Assembly: GCA_947648875.1 (NCBI GenBank) | Contig: CANSPM010000002.1 | Span: forward strand, 1-64,000 | Reading direction: 5' to 3' | Source of the DNA: an uncultured Lachnospiraceae bacterium | Lineage (GTDB): Bacteria; Bacillota; Clostridia; Lachnospirales; Lachnospiraceae | Length of the DNA stretch: 64,000 bases | In this document: piece by piece, positions 16,788 to 25,133 of the stretch | Layout: each line of letters starts with the position of its first letter | How positions within the stretch are numbered: position 1 is the first letter of the stretch | Position numbers and translations under genes: made by a program | The notes under the pieces: model-generated | The model's database searches: none | What the model saw: only the letters and a program-made list of their open reading frames with translations | What the model was told of the DNA's origin: nothing

Positions 16788-19127
16788 ATGAAACTATTAT
16801 ACACACTAAAGGAGTCCCAGCAGCAGGCTCTCTCTCTTAAGGACGGCGAAACCATCTGGTACTGTGTCCCTGTGGATCTGGCTTTTGACAACGGGGAACA
16901 CAGCGCCCGGACCAGTTACACGGATCAGACCTGGATCGTTGTCACCGAGATACGCCTGATGACTCTCCGGGGGGAGGAAAAAACTTCCGAGCATTTGCTG
17001 TCGGACTGCGAGAAAATAAAATGTGAGCATCAGGTTGGCTGCGGTATTGTGACTGTGTTTCCCAAACAGGGCCTGCCTGAGTGCATAGCCCGCTTTTCCA
17101 TGCGGCACATTATCCGGGTAGCATATGCGGTCCGGGGGGCTCAGACTCTGGTGCAGGCCATACAGGAGGGCTGGTCAGGGAGCGGCAATGCCTATGCGGT
17201 CCGGGAAAATAGTACTGGCGAAAGCGCTTTTGCCTGTGACGACATATCCCATGGGATAAGCGGTAACCGAGAAGAGGAAAGCGTCAGGATGGTCAGCCGG
17301 GTGGAGAGCCGGGAATACGAGAAGTATTGTGAAAAATGCGGTCGCGCGCTGCCGGGCACCAGCAAGTGCATGTACTGTGACGGCAAGTCGGAGATTCTGA
17401 AAAAGTTTATGGCCCTGTGCGGGGATTTCACGGGCAGACTGGTGGCGATTTCCCTGCTGCTGGTGCTGCTGGCGGGCATTAATATGTTTAATCCCATGGT
17501 ACAGAGGTACTTTATTGATAACGCTCTGGCAAGCGGACAGGGAACCCTGACAGATTTGTGGCTGTTTATCGGCCTGACTTTTGCGCTGACTGTGGGCGGG
17601 ATGGCTTGTTGGATTTACCGGTTCTGGCTCTGCGTTAAACTGGGAGCCTCCCTGAGTATGAGCCTGCGGGCCAAACTGTACTACAAGATTCAGGTGTTGT
17701 CCCTGGCTTTTATCAACAACCGCAAGCCCGGCGAACTGATGAACAGGGTATCCCGGGATACCAAACAAATCCGAATTTTTATGGAGGATGTGTTCGGGGA
17801 TATGTTTTCCACGCTGGTGACCATGTTCGTATCGCTGATTATGATGCTGATTATCAGCTGGAAGATGACTCTGCTGTCTCTGGTTTTTGTGGCGGCAGTG
17901 CTGGTGATTATCCGGATGTTCTGGCATCATATCCACACCATCTTTCATAAGCAGTGGCTGCGGGCAGACGATCTGAGCAGTAACTTACAGGATATCCTCT
18001 CCGGTATGCGCATTGTCAAGTCTTTTGGCAAGGAGGAGCGGGAGAGCGCCAGATTTACCGAAAAAACAAAGGCTTTTGCCGCCATACAGAAAAAGAATGA
18101 GACTTTCTGGGCCGTATTCTTTCCCATAATGACTTTTTTGCTGGGAGTGGGTACCTACATCGCCATTTATTTTGGCGGTGTGCAGGTGTTGGATGGAAGC
18201 ATGTCCGTGGGGCAGCTGGTGCAGTTTGTGACTTACAGCGGTTATCTGTTTGGTCCCTTAAGTTGGATGACCCATCTGCCCCGGGAGGTGATGCAGATGC
18301 TTACCAGCTTAAACCGTATCTATGATGTGCTGGATGAGGAGCCCATGCTGGCGGACAAAGCGGAGAGCAAGGCGTTTCCCATTGAGGGCGCATTTACTTT
18401 CGAGGATGTGTCCTTTGGCTATCAGACCTATGAGCCGGTGTTGGAACATATTTCTTTTTCCGTAAAACCGGGGGAGATGATCGGTCTGGTGGGGGCTTCC
18501 GGCACGGGAAAATCCACGCTGATCAATCTGATCATGCGACTCTATGATGTGGACCAGGGAAAGATTACGCTGGATGGCTACGACCTGCGGGATGTGCAGA
18601 TGGAATGTCTGCATTCTCAGATCGGTGTAGTATTGCAGGAAACTTTTCTGTTTTCCGGCACCATATTGGCCAATATCCGTTTTGCCAAGCAGGATGCCAC
18701 CCTGGAGGAGGTGATCCTGGCGGCCAGGGCGGCCAATGCCCATGATTTTATCTGCAAGACACCGGACGGTTACAACACTTATGTAGGAGAGCACGGTTAC
18801 AATCTGTCTGGCGGTGAGAGACAGCGTATCGCCATTGCCAGGGCGATTTTGAATAATCCCCGGATACTGATTCTGGACGAGGCCACTTCGGCGTTGGATA
18901 CGGAGAGCGAGTTCCTGATCCAGCAGGCATTAAATCGTCTGGTAAAGGGAAGAACGACCTTTGCCATCGCTCACCGACTGTCCACTCTGCGGGACGCGGA
19001 CCGTCTGGTGGTCATCGACAAGCACGGCGTGGCCGAGATCGGAACCCACAACGAATTGCTGGAAAAACAGGGGATCTATTACGGCCTGGTCAACGCCCAG
19101 CTGCGGATGAGCAGTGGGGAAAAATAG
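16788..19127 (+). CDS. Second ABC exporter with N-terminal domain and zinc ribbon
   Basis: A 779-residue paralogue of the ABC protein at 13715-16030, with the same order: an N-terminal regulatory domain (about 1-125), a variable linker, a zinc ribbon (YCEKCGRALPGTSKCMYC, about 181-198), a six-helix exporter domain and an ATPase (GASGTGKST, LSGGERQRI, ILILDEATSALD). Both paralogues keep the catalytic Glu, so neither ATP site looks degenerate. It starts 23 bases after DUF1854 with AGAGGAGC upstream and ends at a terminator. Best read as the partner half of a heterodimer. Confidence 0.9.
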   Translation: MKLLYTLKESQQQALSLKDGETIWYCVPVDLAFDNGEHSARTSYTDQTWIVVTEIRLMTLRGEEKTSEHLLSDCEKIKCEHQVGCGIVTVFPKQGLPECIARFSMRHIIRVAYAVRGAQTLVQAIQEGWSGSGNAYAVRENSTGESAFACDDISHGISGNREEESVRMVSRVESREYEKYCEKCGRALPGTSKCMYCDGKSEILKKFMALCGDFTGRLVAISLLLVLLAGINMFNPMVQRYFIDNALASGQGTLTDLWLFIGLTFALTVGGMACWIYRFWLCVKLGASLSMSLRAKLYYKIQVLSLAFINNRKPGELMNRVSRDTKQIRIFMEDVFGDMFSTLVTMFVSLIMMLIISWKMTLLSLVFVAAVLVIIRMFWHHIHTIFHKQWLRADDLSSNLQDILSGMRIVKSFGKEERESARFTEKTKAFAAIQKKNETFWAVFFPIMTFLLGVGTYIAIYFGGVQVLDGSMSVGQLVQFVTYSGYLFGPLSWMTHLPREVMQMLTSLNRIYDVLDEEPMLADKAESKAFPIEGAFTFEDVSFGYQTYEPVLEHISFSVKPGEMIGLVGASGTGKSTLINLIMRLYDVDQGKITLDGYDLRDVQMECLHSQIGVVLQETFLFSGTILANIRFAKQDATLEEVILAARAANAHDFICKTPDGYNTYVGEHGYNLSGGERQRIAIARAILNNPRILILDEATSALDTESEFLIQQALNRLVKGRTTFAIAHRLSTLRDADRLVVIDKHGVAEIGTHNELLEKQGIYYGLVNAQLRMSSGEK

Positions 19128-19136
19128 GCGGTAAAA

Positions 19137-19185
19137 GGCAGCAGAATGGCTGGAAGAATCAATTCAGCTTTTCTGCTGTCTTTAA
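19137..19185 (+). terminator. Terminator at left border of AT-rich island
   Basis: GGCAGCAGAA at 19137-19146 pairs with TTCTGCTGTC at 19171-19180, followed by a weak T-tract (TTTAATTT). It ends the ABC/DUF1854 operon. The 11-mer AGCAGAATGGC (19140-19150) recurs in the terminator at 24478 on the far side of the AT-rich cassette. Confidence 0.7.
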
Positions 19186-19487
19186 TTTATGACAACAGAA
19201 GTCTCTCGGGGAAAGTCATGAGCAGACTTGCCCATAAATTCGCCCCTCTCAGATGGTAGACATATATAGAATTAGAAAGAATAATAAATATATCTTTTGG
19301 CAATTAATACTAATTTTTTTAAAAATTTTTCCGATATAACTATAGATAAGAAAAATAAAACTGTTGTTTGATTTTTATCCACATTTTGTTTTATGATTAG
19401 AAGCGAATATTGCAATACAGATAAAGTAACGAAAGTTTTGGTCTGGATGGTTATTTTCTTCAAAAAGGACACTTTCTGCAAGGGGCG

Positions 19488-19515
19488 TTGTTTAATTTTT
19501 TTTAGATGCTATTAT
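19488..19515 (+). promoter_or_regulatory. Putative promoter of RiPP cassette
   Basis: TTGTTT at 19488, a 16-base spacer and TATTAT at 19510, in a 19190-19634 stretch that is otherwise AT-rich and without a gene. A ribosome site (AAAGGAG) followed by ATG-TAT-TAA, a two-codon ORF, lies at 19599-19607, 28 bases before the precursor gene start. Confidence 0.5.
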
Positions 19516-19634
19516 TGATGGTGCGGAATTAGTTAGTGATTGTTCGTACATAATTATTGAATACTTTTCAGCGAACTTTATAAAAGGAGTTGTTGAATAT
19601 GTATTAATTTTTTAACAGGAAGGAGGAAAATCGT

Positions 19635-19778
19635 ATGTTTGAAAAGGTAAATGCTGCTGAGACCAGCGTAGATTCATGGCAACCTTGTATGTGGTGTGAT
19701 GCACCGGATGATACATGTGCAGACTTGAATTGCATCTTCTGTGATGGCAATAAACATGACTGGTGGCAGCCGAAGTGA
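19635..19778 (+). CDS. Putative Cys/Trp-rich RiPP precursor peptide
   Basis: A 47-codon ORF with a strong GGAAGGAGG site 8 bases upstream of the ATG. The N-terminus (MFEKVNAAETSVDS) looks like a short leader; the rest is rich in Cys (positions 18, 21, 28, 33, 36) and Trp, arranged WQPCMWC, then CADLNCIFC, and a final HDWWQPK, so a WQP motif recurs at both ends. It lies directly upstream of a radical SAM/SPASM maturase and an ABC transporter, the standard order for ranthipeptide or sactipeptide clusters, where thioether or carbon-carbon crosslinks are made. It resembles neither SCIFF nor any other precursor family I can name. The coding call is firm from context; the crosslinks are inferred. 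Confidence 0.75.
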   Translation: MFEKVNAAETSVDSWQPCMWCDAPDDTCADLNCIFCDGNKHDWWQPK

Positions 19779-19878
19779 TATTTTGGAAGGATCTTAACCG
19801 ACTGATCATATGTGAAGCGTATTGTCGCATAGATGTGTATAAGGTTAGAAAACTTCCGATTTATAATCACAGATGTAT

Positions 19879-19932
19879 GTGAAGGGCCGGATTTAATTGT
19901 ATTGAAGATCTGGCCCTTCACTATTTATAATT
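19879..19932 (+). terminator. Hairpin between precursor and maturase genes
   Basis: A 14-pair stem (GTGAAGGGCCGGAT at 19879-19892 with ATCTGGCCCTTCAC at 19908-19921, one G-U pair), then an AT-rich tail. Partial termination here would give much more precursor message than maturase message, as usual in RiPP operons. Confidence 0.7.
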
Positions 19933-19970
19933 GTAGAAGGGAAATATGATTTTTAAGAAAATCATACGGA

Positions 19971-21341
19971 ATGGATATGAAAGAAGATAATTCAGAAAAA
20001 AACGCAATAAAATTTCACCCATTTAAAATTTTTACTATAAAGGATCAATCATATTTATTTGACGGTTCAAGTATTTCGATTTATAAGATAGATAATACCG
20101 TATTGAAAATATTAGAGTGTCAATCCAAAACTGTAAAAGAAATACGTGATATTGTATGTACGGAGATTGACGAGCAAATGTTTTGGGATACATTTAATAA
20201 GATGGTAAAAAGTGGATTTATTGTTAAGGAAGAGATTTTATCTCCCGAAAATGAAATACCATGCATTAAAGGTGTGACTTTAATGTTAGTACAAGCTTGT
20301 AATCTGGCATGTCAATATTGCTTTGGTTCGGAAGGGGAATATGCAGATCGAGGTAAAATGCACGAGAATGTTGCGATAGACACAATAAATTATTTAATTG
20401 AAAATTCCGGGGACGCAAAAGAATTATACATAACTTTTTTTGGCGGAGAACCATTGCTATGTTTTGATCTGATTAAGAAAATTATTGGATATTGTAAGGA
20501 TAAAGAAAAAACGAGTGGCAAAAAATTTATATATAACATGACTACAAATGGGACTTTGTTAAACGATGAGATAAACGAGTTTATTATACAAAACAAAATA
20601 GGGACGATGATTAGTATTGATGGCAATCGTGATCAACAAAATGCAAAGAGATATTATAAAAACGGCGCAGGTTGCTATGATGAAGTAATTGAAAAGACAC
20701 AGTTTTTAAGAGAAAAGGATTGTTTGTCAGCCAGAGCAACTATAACGGCCTCAAATATTGAGCTAAAAGAAGTATTCGAGCATTTATATTCGTTAGGTTT
20801 TAGAAGTATACCTATGGCGCCGGCCTTTAATCTTTTCACAGAACCTGAATATAATTTGTATTTTACTGAATTGAAAAAATTGTGTGACTATTTTGGAGAA
20901 TTATTGAAAAAAGATATTGGAAAAGCAAAGACAATCAGGATCTTGTGGAAAGCATTAAAGCGTATCCATACAGGTGCAAAGCAGTATACAGCTTGCGGTG
21001 CGGGTATCAATGGAGTTGCCGTTGATATTCATGGAAATATGTATCCATGTCATAGATTTGTTTCGAATAAGGAATATATTTTGGGCAATATATATGACAA
21101 TATTGATAAGAGAAAGCAGTTTGCAGATGAAGTAAGGGTGGACAATTTTGAAGAGTGTAAAAATTGTTATTTGCGATTGCTTTGCGGTGGAGGATGCTCA
21201 TACGAAAATTATGTGGAAATGGGCAGTACGCAAAAAATTTTTGAGAAGCAGTGCTTAGAAACCAAAACAATATATACAAATATGATTCCGATATATTTAT
21301 CTTTAAACGATGAAGAAAAGAAAAGCATTTTTGATTCATGA
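19971..21341 (+). CDS. Radical SAM/SPASM peptide maturase
   Basis: A 456-residue peptide-modifying radical SAM enzyme. Residues 20-90 look like a PqqD-like RiPP recognition element that would bind the precursor leader. The radical SAM cluster motif CNLACQYC has Cys110, 114 and 117, followed by FFGGEPLL. The C-terminal SPASM region holds further Cys at 342, 360, 396, 399, 405, 409 and 428 (CxxC, then CGGGC), enough for two auxiliary iron-sulfur clusters. The ribosome site at 19971 is weak. A 14-codon ORF with GAAGGG upstream (19945-19989) overlaps the start and might couple translation. AT-rich codon use matches its cassette neighbours. It probably crosslinks the 47-residue peptide. Confidence 0.9.
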   Translation: MDMKEDNSEKNAIKFHPFKIFTIKDQSYLFDGSSISIYKIDNTVLKILECQSKTVKEIRDIVCTEIDEQMFWDTFNKMVKSGFIVKEEILSPENEIPCIKGVTLMLVQACNLACQYCFGSEGEYADRGKMHENVAIDTINYLIENSGDAKELYITFFGGEPLLCFDLIKKIIGYCKDKEKTSGKKFIYNMTTNGTLLNDEINEFIIQNKIGTMISIDGNRDQQNAKRYYKNGAGCYDEVIEKTQFLREKDCLSARATITASNIELKEVFEHLYSLGFRSIPMAPAFNLFTEPEYNLYFTELKKLCDYFGELLKKDIGKAKTIRILWKALKRIHTGAKQYTACGAGINGVAVDIHGNMYPCHRFVSNKEYILGNIYDNIDKRKQFADEVRVDNFEECKNCYLRLLCGGGCSYENYVEMGSTQKIFEKQCLETKTIYTNMIPIYLSLNDEEKKSIFDS

Positions 21342-21352
21342 GAGGAGGGAAT

Positions 21353-22105
21353 ATGAGTCTTTTAAGAATTAATGGATTAAGTAAGGTTTATGGCAATGGA
21401 AAAGCATGTACGCAGGCATTAAAGCAAGTTGATATGGAAATTGATAAAGGGGATTTTGTAGCAATCATGGGTGCTTCCGGATCAGGCAAGTCAACATTAT
21501 TAAATCTGATTTCAACTATTGATAAGCCTACTCATGGAGATATATGGATAAATAATATTAATATAACAAAACTGAATCATGCAAAGGCGGACAGCTTTAG
21601 GCGAAATCAACTTGGTTTCATTTTTCAAGATTTTAAGCTGCTCGATTCTCTGACGATTTTGGAGAATATTGCTGTGCCGCTCATTATACAGAAAAGAAAT
21701 AAAGAACAAATAGAAAATAGAATAGCGGAAATACTGGATACGCTTTCTATAAGTAAGTTAAGAGATAAATATCCTTACCAAATTTCAGGTGGTGAAAAAC
21801 AAAGAGCGGCTTGTGCGAGGGCTTTCATTTCCGATCCGGAGTTGATTTTGGCCGACGAGCCGACTGGCTCATTGGATTCCAATAATGCCCATAATATAAT
21901 GGAAATTATGAAAGGATTTAATGAAAAATCGAAGGTAACAATTCTTATGGTAACGCATGATCCTATGAGTGCGAGTTATTGTAAAAGAGTTATTTTTTTA
22001 AAGGATGGAAATATAGTAAACTTTGTTGAAAAGGAAAATAATGCCCAAAACGTTTTCTATAAAGAGATTGTTGAACATAATACAAAATTGCAGCAAGCAA
22101 TTTAA
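21353..22105 (+). CDS. BceA/MacB-like ABC transporter ATPase, RiPP cassette
   Basis: A 250-residue ATPase of the LolD/MacB/BceA group: GASGSGKSTL, the FIFQDFKLLD Q-loop, ISGGEKQRAACARA signature and LILADEPTGSLD Walker B. It pairs with the FtsX-type permease starting 18 bases later. The start at 21353 follows AGAGGAGGG, 11 bases after the maturase stop. In this group the pair removes or exports peptides; here it probably exports the modified peptide or protects the producer. There is no peptidase domain, so leader removal needs another protein. Confidence 0.9.
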   Translation: MSLLRINGLSKVYGNGKACTQALKQVDMEIDKGDFVAIMGASGSGKSTLLNLISTIDKPTHGDIWINNINITKLNHAKADSFRRNQLGFIFQDFKLLDSLTILENIAVPLIIQKRNKEQIENRIAEILDTLSISKLRDKYPYQISGGEKQRAACARAFISDPELILADEPTGSLDSNNAHNIMEIMKGFNEKSKVTILMVTHDPMSASYCKRVIFLKDGNIVNFVEKENNAQNVFYKEIVEHNTKLQQAI

Positions 22106-22122
22106 CTGGGAGGTATACAGTA

Positions 22123-24219
22123 ATGCCTGGTACAAATCGGCATAATATCATGTCGGTCATAAAAGAAAATATTATATATTTTGTGACTTTAGTTATATGT
22201 ATAGCGTTATTTTATGGATTTATATCGTTAGGAGATATAAAAAATCCTTTAGTGCAGGGAAATTCGGAATATGATTTTGAAATGTACGCGCCAATGATTC
22301 GTTACTGTATTTATGCTGCATCAATATCTATTTTTGTTTTGGTCAGCTACGTAAACTCACACATGTTCAGAGAAAAATTGAAGGACATTTCAATACTGAT
22401 TACATTAGGGATGAAACGGAGCAAGATTGCCATATGGTATTCAAAGGATATGATTTCAATTAGCACATTAAGTTTTGGGATCGGTATTTTGTTTGGAATA
22501 GGCTGTTCTTATGCAGTTAATGCGGTTATTTCATTAATAACTTATGGAAGAGTTTTATCTAACAGCTTTTTTTACTTATATTCTTTCATAGATACAATGG
22601 TTTTTTTTGTCATTATGTATGGCGGCATGACTGTTATAAATATCATAAAGATTATGCACAAAAAACCACTTGATTTGCTAAATAATAACAAAATCCCTGA
22701 TAGTAAAAAAGTTTTTCCTTTATGGAAATTTATAGAGTGTTTATTGTTAATAGGCTGTTATGGGTTTATCGGATACAATATAAAAGTTTATTTTTCTATA
22801 GGTAGAAATTATGGAGGAAATATTCCCAGTTATGAGAGCAATCAGTTTCAGTTTGCCATTTTTGCAGCAATTATTATTGCTGTATATCTTACAATCAAAT
22901 TTGTAAATTATTTGTTAATGTGGATTAAAAATTGTAAATTGGTCAGGTATGATCTGTCTGCCCTTGTGATAGGAAAACTTTCTCATAGAATGAAAAGTGT
23001 TACAAAAAATATGCTTTTGATTAGCATTGTTCTTACTTTGTCGTTGTGTGGATTCTCTTTGATCCCCCTTATGGCTGAGTTTTCCAATGAATATATGGAG
23101 CATCGGATGGTTTTTGATATCAACATACCGTTTAATTACGACAATATTGAAAACATACATGATATACCTGATATTGACTATGGGTTTTTAAGAAATATTT
23201 TGATGAAAGCTAATATAGAAATAGAGAATGAATGTGAATTAAAGGAATATTTTATTTGGGATACTGATTTTTCCGGACCGTCAGAGCGGGCAAACAGATA
23301 TAATATGCCGAGACTGGCCATGGGAATTACAGACTATAACCAGCTTAGGATAATGGCTGGTTTGGAACCGATTAATTTAGATTTAGATGGTTTCTTATTT
23401 CATGTAAAGGATGATATAGATTTATCTCAATTTGAGGAAGCATTAAACGATGGAACGCACTCGCTCAATGTGGCAGGAGCCTTGTTGCATGAAAATACAA
23501 GCTGCTTTTTTGTAACTGAAAATTTGGGAGATTATATTTACAATACAAACACAGATAGTTTTTTAGTATTTCCGGATGAAGTATGTGAAAAATTAAGTAT
23601 AGCCAAAAAAGGATATTTTGCAAATACGGTTGAAAAAGTACCTTATGCAGTTTGTAAAATTGTGGATCAGGAGATACAGATTGCATTCGAATCAAATTAT
23701 TCTTATTTGTATGATAGATATGGAGAAAATGGGAATCAGTTAATAGATTTTATAGGTCCCATTCGATTCAGGTCTGTTGAAGAGAATGATATTTCGTTCA
23801 TGGCTATAATAACGAAAGCTCTGGGTATGTATATAGGTATAATCTTTATGCTAATTTGTATGGCGATGGTGTCGATTAAAAACATAATTGAGTGCAATAA
23901 TAGTATTGGAGATTATAGAGTTTTGCGACAAATCGGAATGTCCGAGAAGCAACTGAAACAAATAAATCTGAAAGAAAATTTGTTTTTCTATTTATTGCCA
24001 TATACAGTAAGTATTATAAATTTTTGCATTATTCAAAATACATTTATTATGCGTTTCGGAAATAGGGCGAATACTTATTTTAACGGGAATCAATATTTGA
24101 ATGGAATTATTGTGCCAGCAATTATTGTAAGTGTAATACTTGCAATTTATATAGGGACAATGCAAATCATAAATTTTAATAAAATAAAAAACGCATTAGA
24201 TCGTGTTTGGGAGCAATAA
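22123..24219 (+). CDS. BceB-like FtsX permease, RiPP cassette
   Basis: A 698-residue membrane protein of the BceB type: an N-terminal helix pair, an FtsX domain carrying the coupling-helix segment ISILITLGMKRSKI, a middle group of helices, one large extracytoplasmic domain (about 325-565) and a C-terminal FtsX helix set. BceB-like permeases handle antimicrobial peptides through that large domain. It follows its ATPase with a GGGAGG site. No sensor kinase is encoded beside it, unlike most BceAB pairs, which suits immunity or export for the adjacent peptide. The gene is AT-rich like the rest of the cassette. Confidence 0.9.
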   Translation: MPGTNRHNIMSVIKENIIYFVTLVICIALFYGFISLGDIKNPLVQGNSEYDFEMYAPMIRYCIYAASISIFVLVSYVNSHMFREKLKDISILITLGMKRSKIAIWYSKDMISISTLSFGIGILFGIGCSYAVNAVISLITYGRVLSNSFFYLYSFIDTMVFFVIMYGGMTVINIIKIMHKKPLDLLNNNKIPDSKKVFPLWKFIECLLLIGCYGFIGYNIKVYFSIGRNYGGNIPSYESNQFQFAIFAAIIIAVYLTIKFVNYLLMWIKNCKLVRYDLSALVIGKLSHRMKSVTKNMLLISIVLTLSLCGFSLIPLMAEFSNEYMEHRMVFDINIPFNYDNIENIHDIPDIDYGFLRNILMKANIEIENECELKEYFIWDTDFSGPSERANRYNMPRLAMGITDYNQLRIMAGLEPINLDLDGFLFHVKDDIDLSQFEEALNDGTHSLNVAGALLHENTSCFFVTENLGDYIYNTNTDSFLVFPDEVCEKLSIAKKGYFANTVEKVPYAVCKIVDQEIQIAFESNYSYLYDRYGENGNQLIDFIGPIRFRSVEENDISFMAIITKALGMYIGIIFMLICMAMVSIKNIIECNNSIGDYRVLRQIGMSEKQLKQINLKENLFFYLLPYTVSIINFCIIQNTFIMRFGNRANTYFNGNQYLNGIIVPAIIVSVILAIYIGTMQIINFNKIKNALDRVWEQ

Positions 24220-24308
24220 GATATGTAATATAAGTGAGAGAATTATTCAGTTTGAGATGAGCCTCGCAAAATTATCGCAAGACAGTGTTTACTTACGGAT
24301 GCCCGTGA

Positions 24309-24479
24309 TATACGCGGGAAGAGGCAGTAGAGGAATTTGGATCGGCATACTATAGGATAACATCTGTTCCGTACATTCCGGACAGGGATAAGATTGTTGC
24401 AAGCATTGATATCTTTTCGGATTATGCGTGGATGGGAGAAAACGGTCTTGCATGTGATGTAATATGTGGTAAACTGTAG
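24309..24479 (+). pseudogene. Gene remnant, C-terminal 56 codons
   Basis: From 24309 a protein-like frame runs without a start codon to a TAG at 24477; it contains YYRITSVPYIPDRDKIVASI and DYAWMGENGLACDV and is followed directly by a terminator. A stop codon (TGA, 24306) and an apparent frame change cut it off upstream. It looks like the 3' end of a gene lost next to the cassette. I cannot name the family. Confidence 0.5.
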
Positions 24480-24511
24480 CAGAATGGCGGGGGCCGTTCT
24501 GCTGTTTTTTT
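24478..24511 (+). terminator. Terminator at right border of AT-rich island
   Basis: AGCAGAATGGC and GGCCGTTCTGCT arms, then seven T residues. It shares AGCAGAATGGC and TTCTGCTGT with the terminator at 19137-19185 on the opposite side of the cassette. Confidence 0.85.
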
Positions 24512-24632
24512 CGGAGCGGTGAACAGGACCGGGATAATATATAAGGGGGAAATACAATCCCCAAAATTATCAAGAAAACTGTCTTGTACCCTGCTACAAT
24601 ATATTTACACTGCAGTGAGAGAGGAACTATTC

Positions 24633-25133
24633 ATGAGCTATTCAACCATAACGCGGGCCATGGTCAGCTATGTGGAGAGTCACGCGGCTGACGCAAAGTT
24701 GGATCTGGAACAGATGAGCCGGAAATTTGGTTATACGGAAAACTATATCCGGGAATTGTTTGCCGGACAGGTAGGCATATCCATTATGCAGTTTTATAAG
24801 AGACGGCGTATCATTTTGTCGGCGGTTCAGCTTTTGCGCACGGACAGAAAAATACTGGATATTGCGCTGGAGAGAGGCTTTGGTTCTCATGAAGCTTATA
24901 CCCGCGCTTTTACCAAAGTTATGGGTATGTCCCCCAGCGCCTTTCGCAGCGTCAGGCCGATCCTGGGGAAAGCGCGGCTTCGGCCCGGCATATATGGTCT
25001 GGAGATGCTGGAGCAAAAAGAGAGAAGGAGCGATATAAACGATATGAAACAGGATAATCAGGAGAGCGTTATACTACATGATATCGGGCAGGTGAAGTTC
25101 GGCTGGTGTGGAATACGGCCTGCTGGGATCTGA
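24633..25133 (+). CDS. Truncated AraC-family regulator
   Basis: A 166-residue frame starting at an ATG preceded by GAGAGAGGAAC. Residues 5-110 form two AraC-type HTH motifs (LDLEQMSRKFGYTENYIREL, then DIALERGFGSHEAYTRAF and MGMSPSAFR). After the linker the chain runs MKQDNQESVILHDIGQVKFG and stops in a short out-of-frame tail. Related regulators continue into a BtrH/C39-like domain; here that continuation lies in another frame from 25100 on, so the gene appears broken by an internal deletion. It may still make a DNA-binding fragment. Confidence 0.65.
   Translation: MSYSTITRAMVSYVESHAADAKLDLEQMSRKFGYTENYIRELFAGQVGISIMQFYKRRRIILSAVQLLRTDRKILDIALERGFGSHEAYTRAFTKVMGMSPSAFRSVRPILGKARLRPGIYGLEMLEQKERRSDINDMKQDNQESVILHDIGQVKFGWCGIRPAGI

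Noticed and set aside
19179..24511. Integrative element or prophage
   Set aside because: No integrase, transposase, phage gene or perfect attachment repeat seen; only a shared terminator stem.
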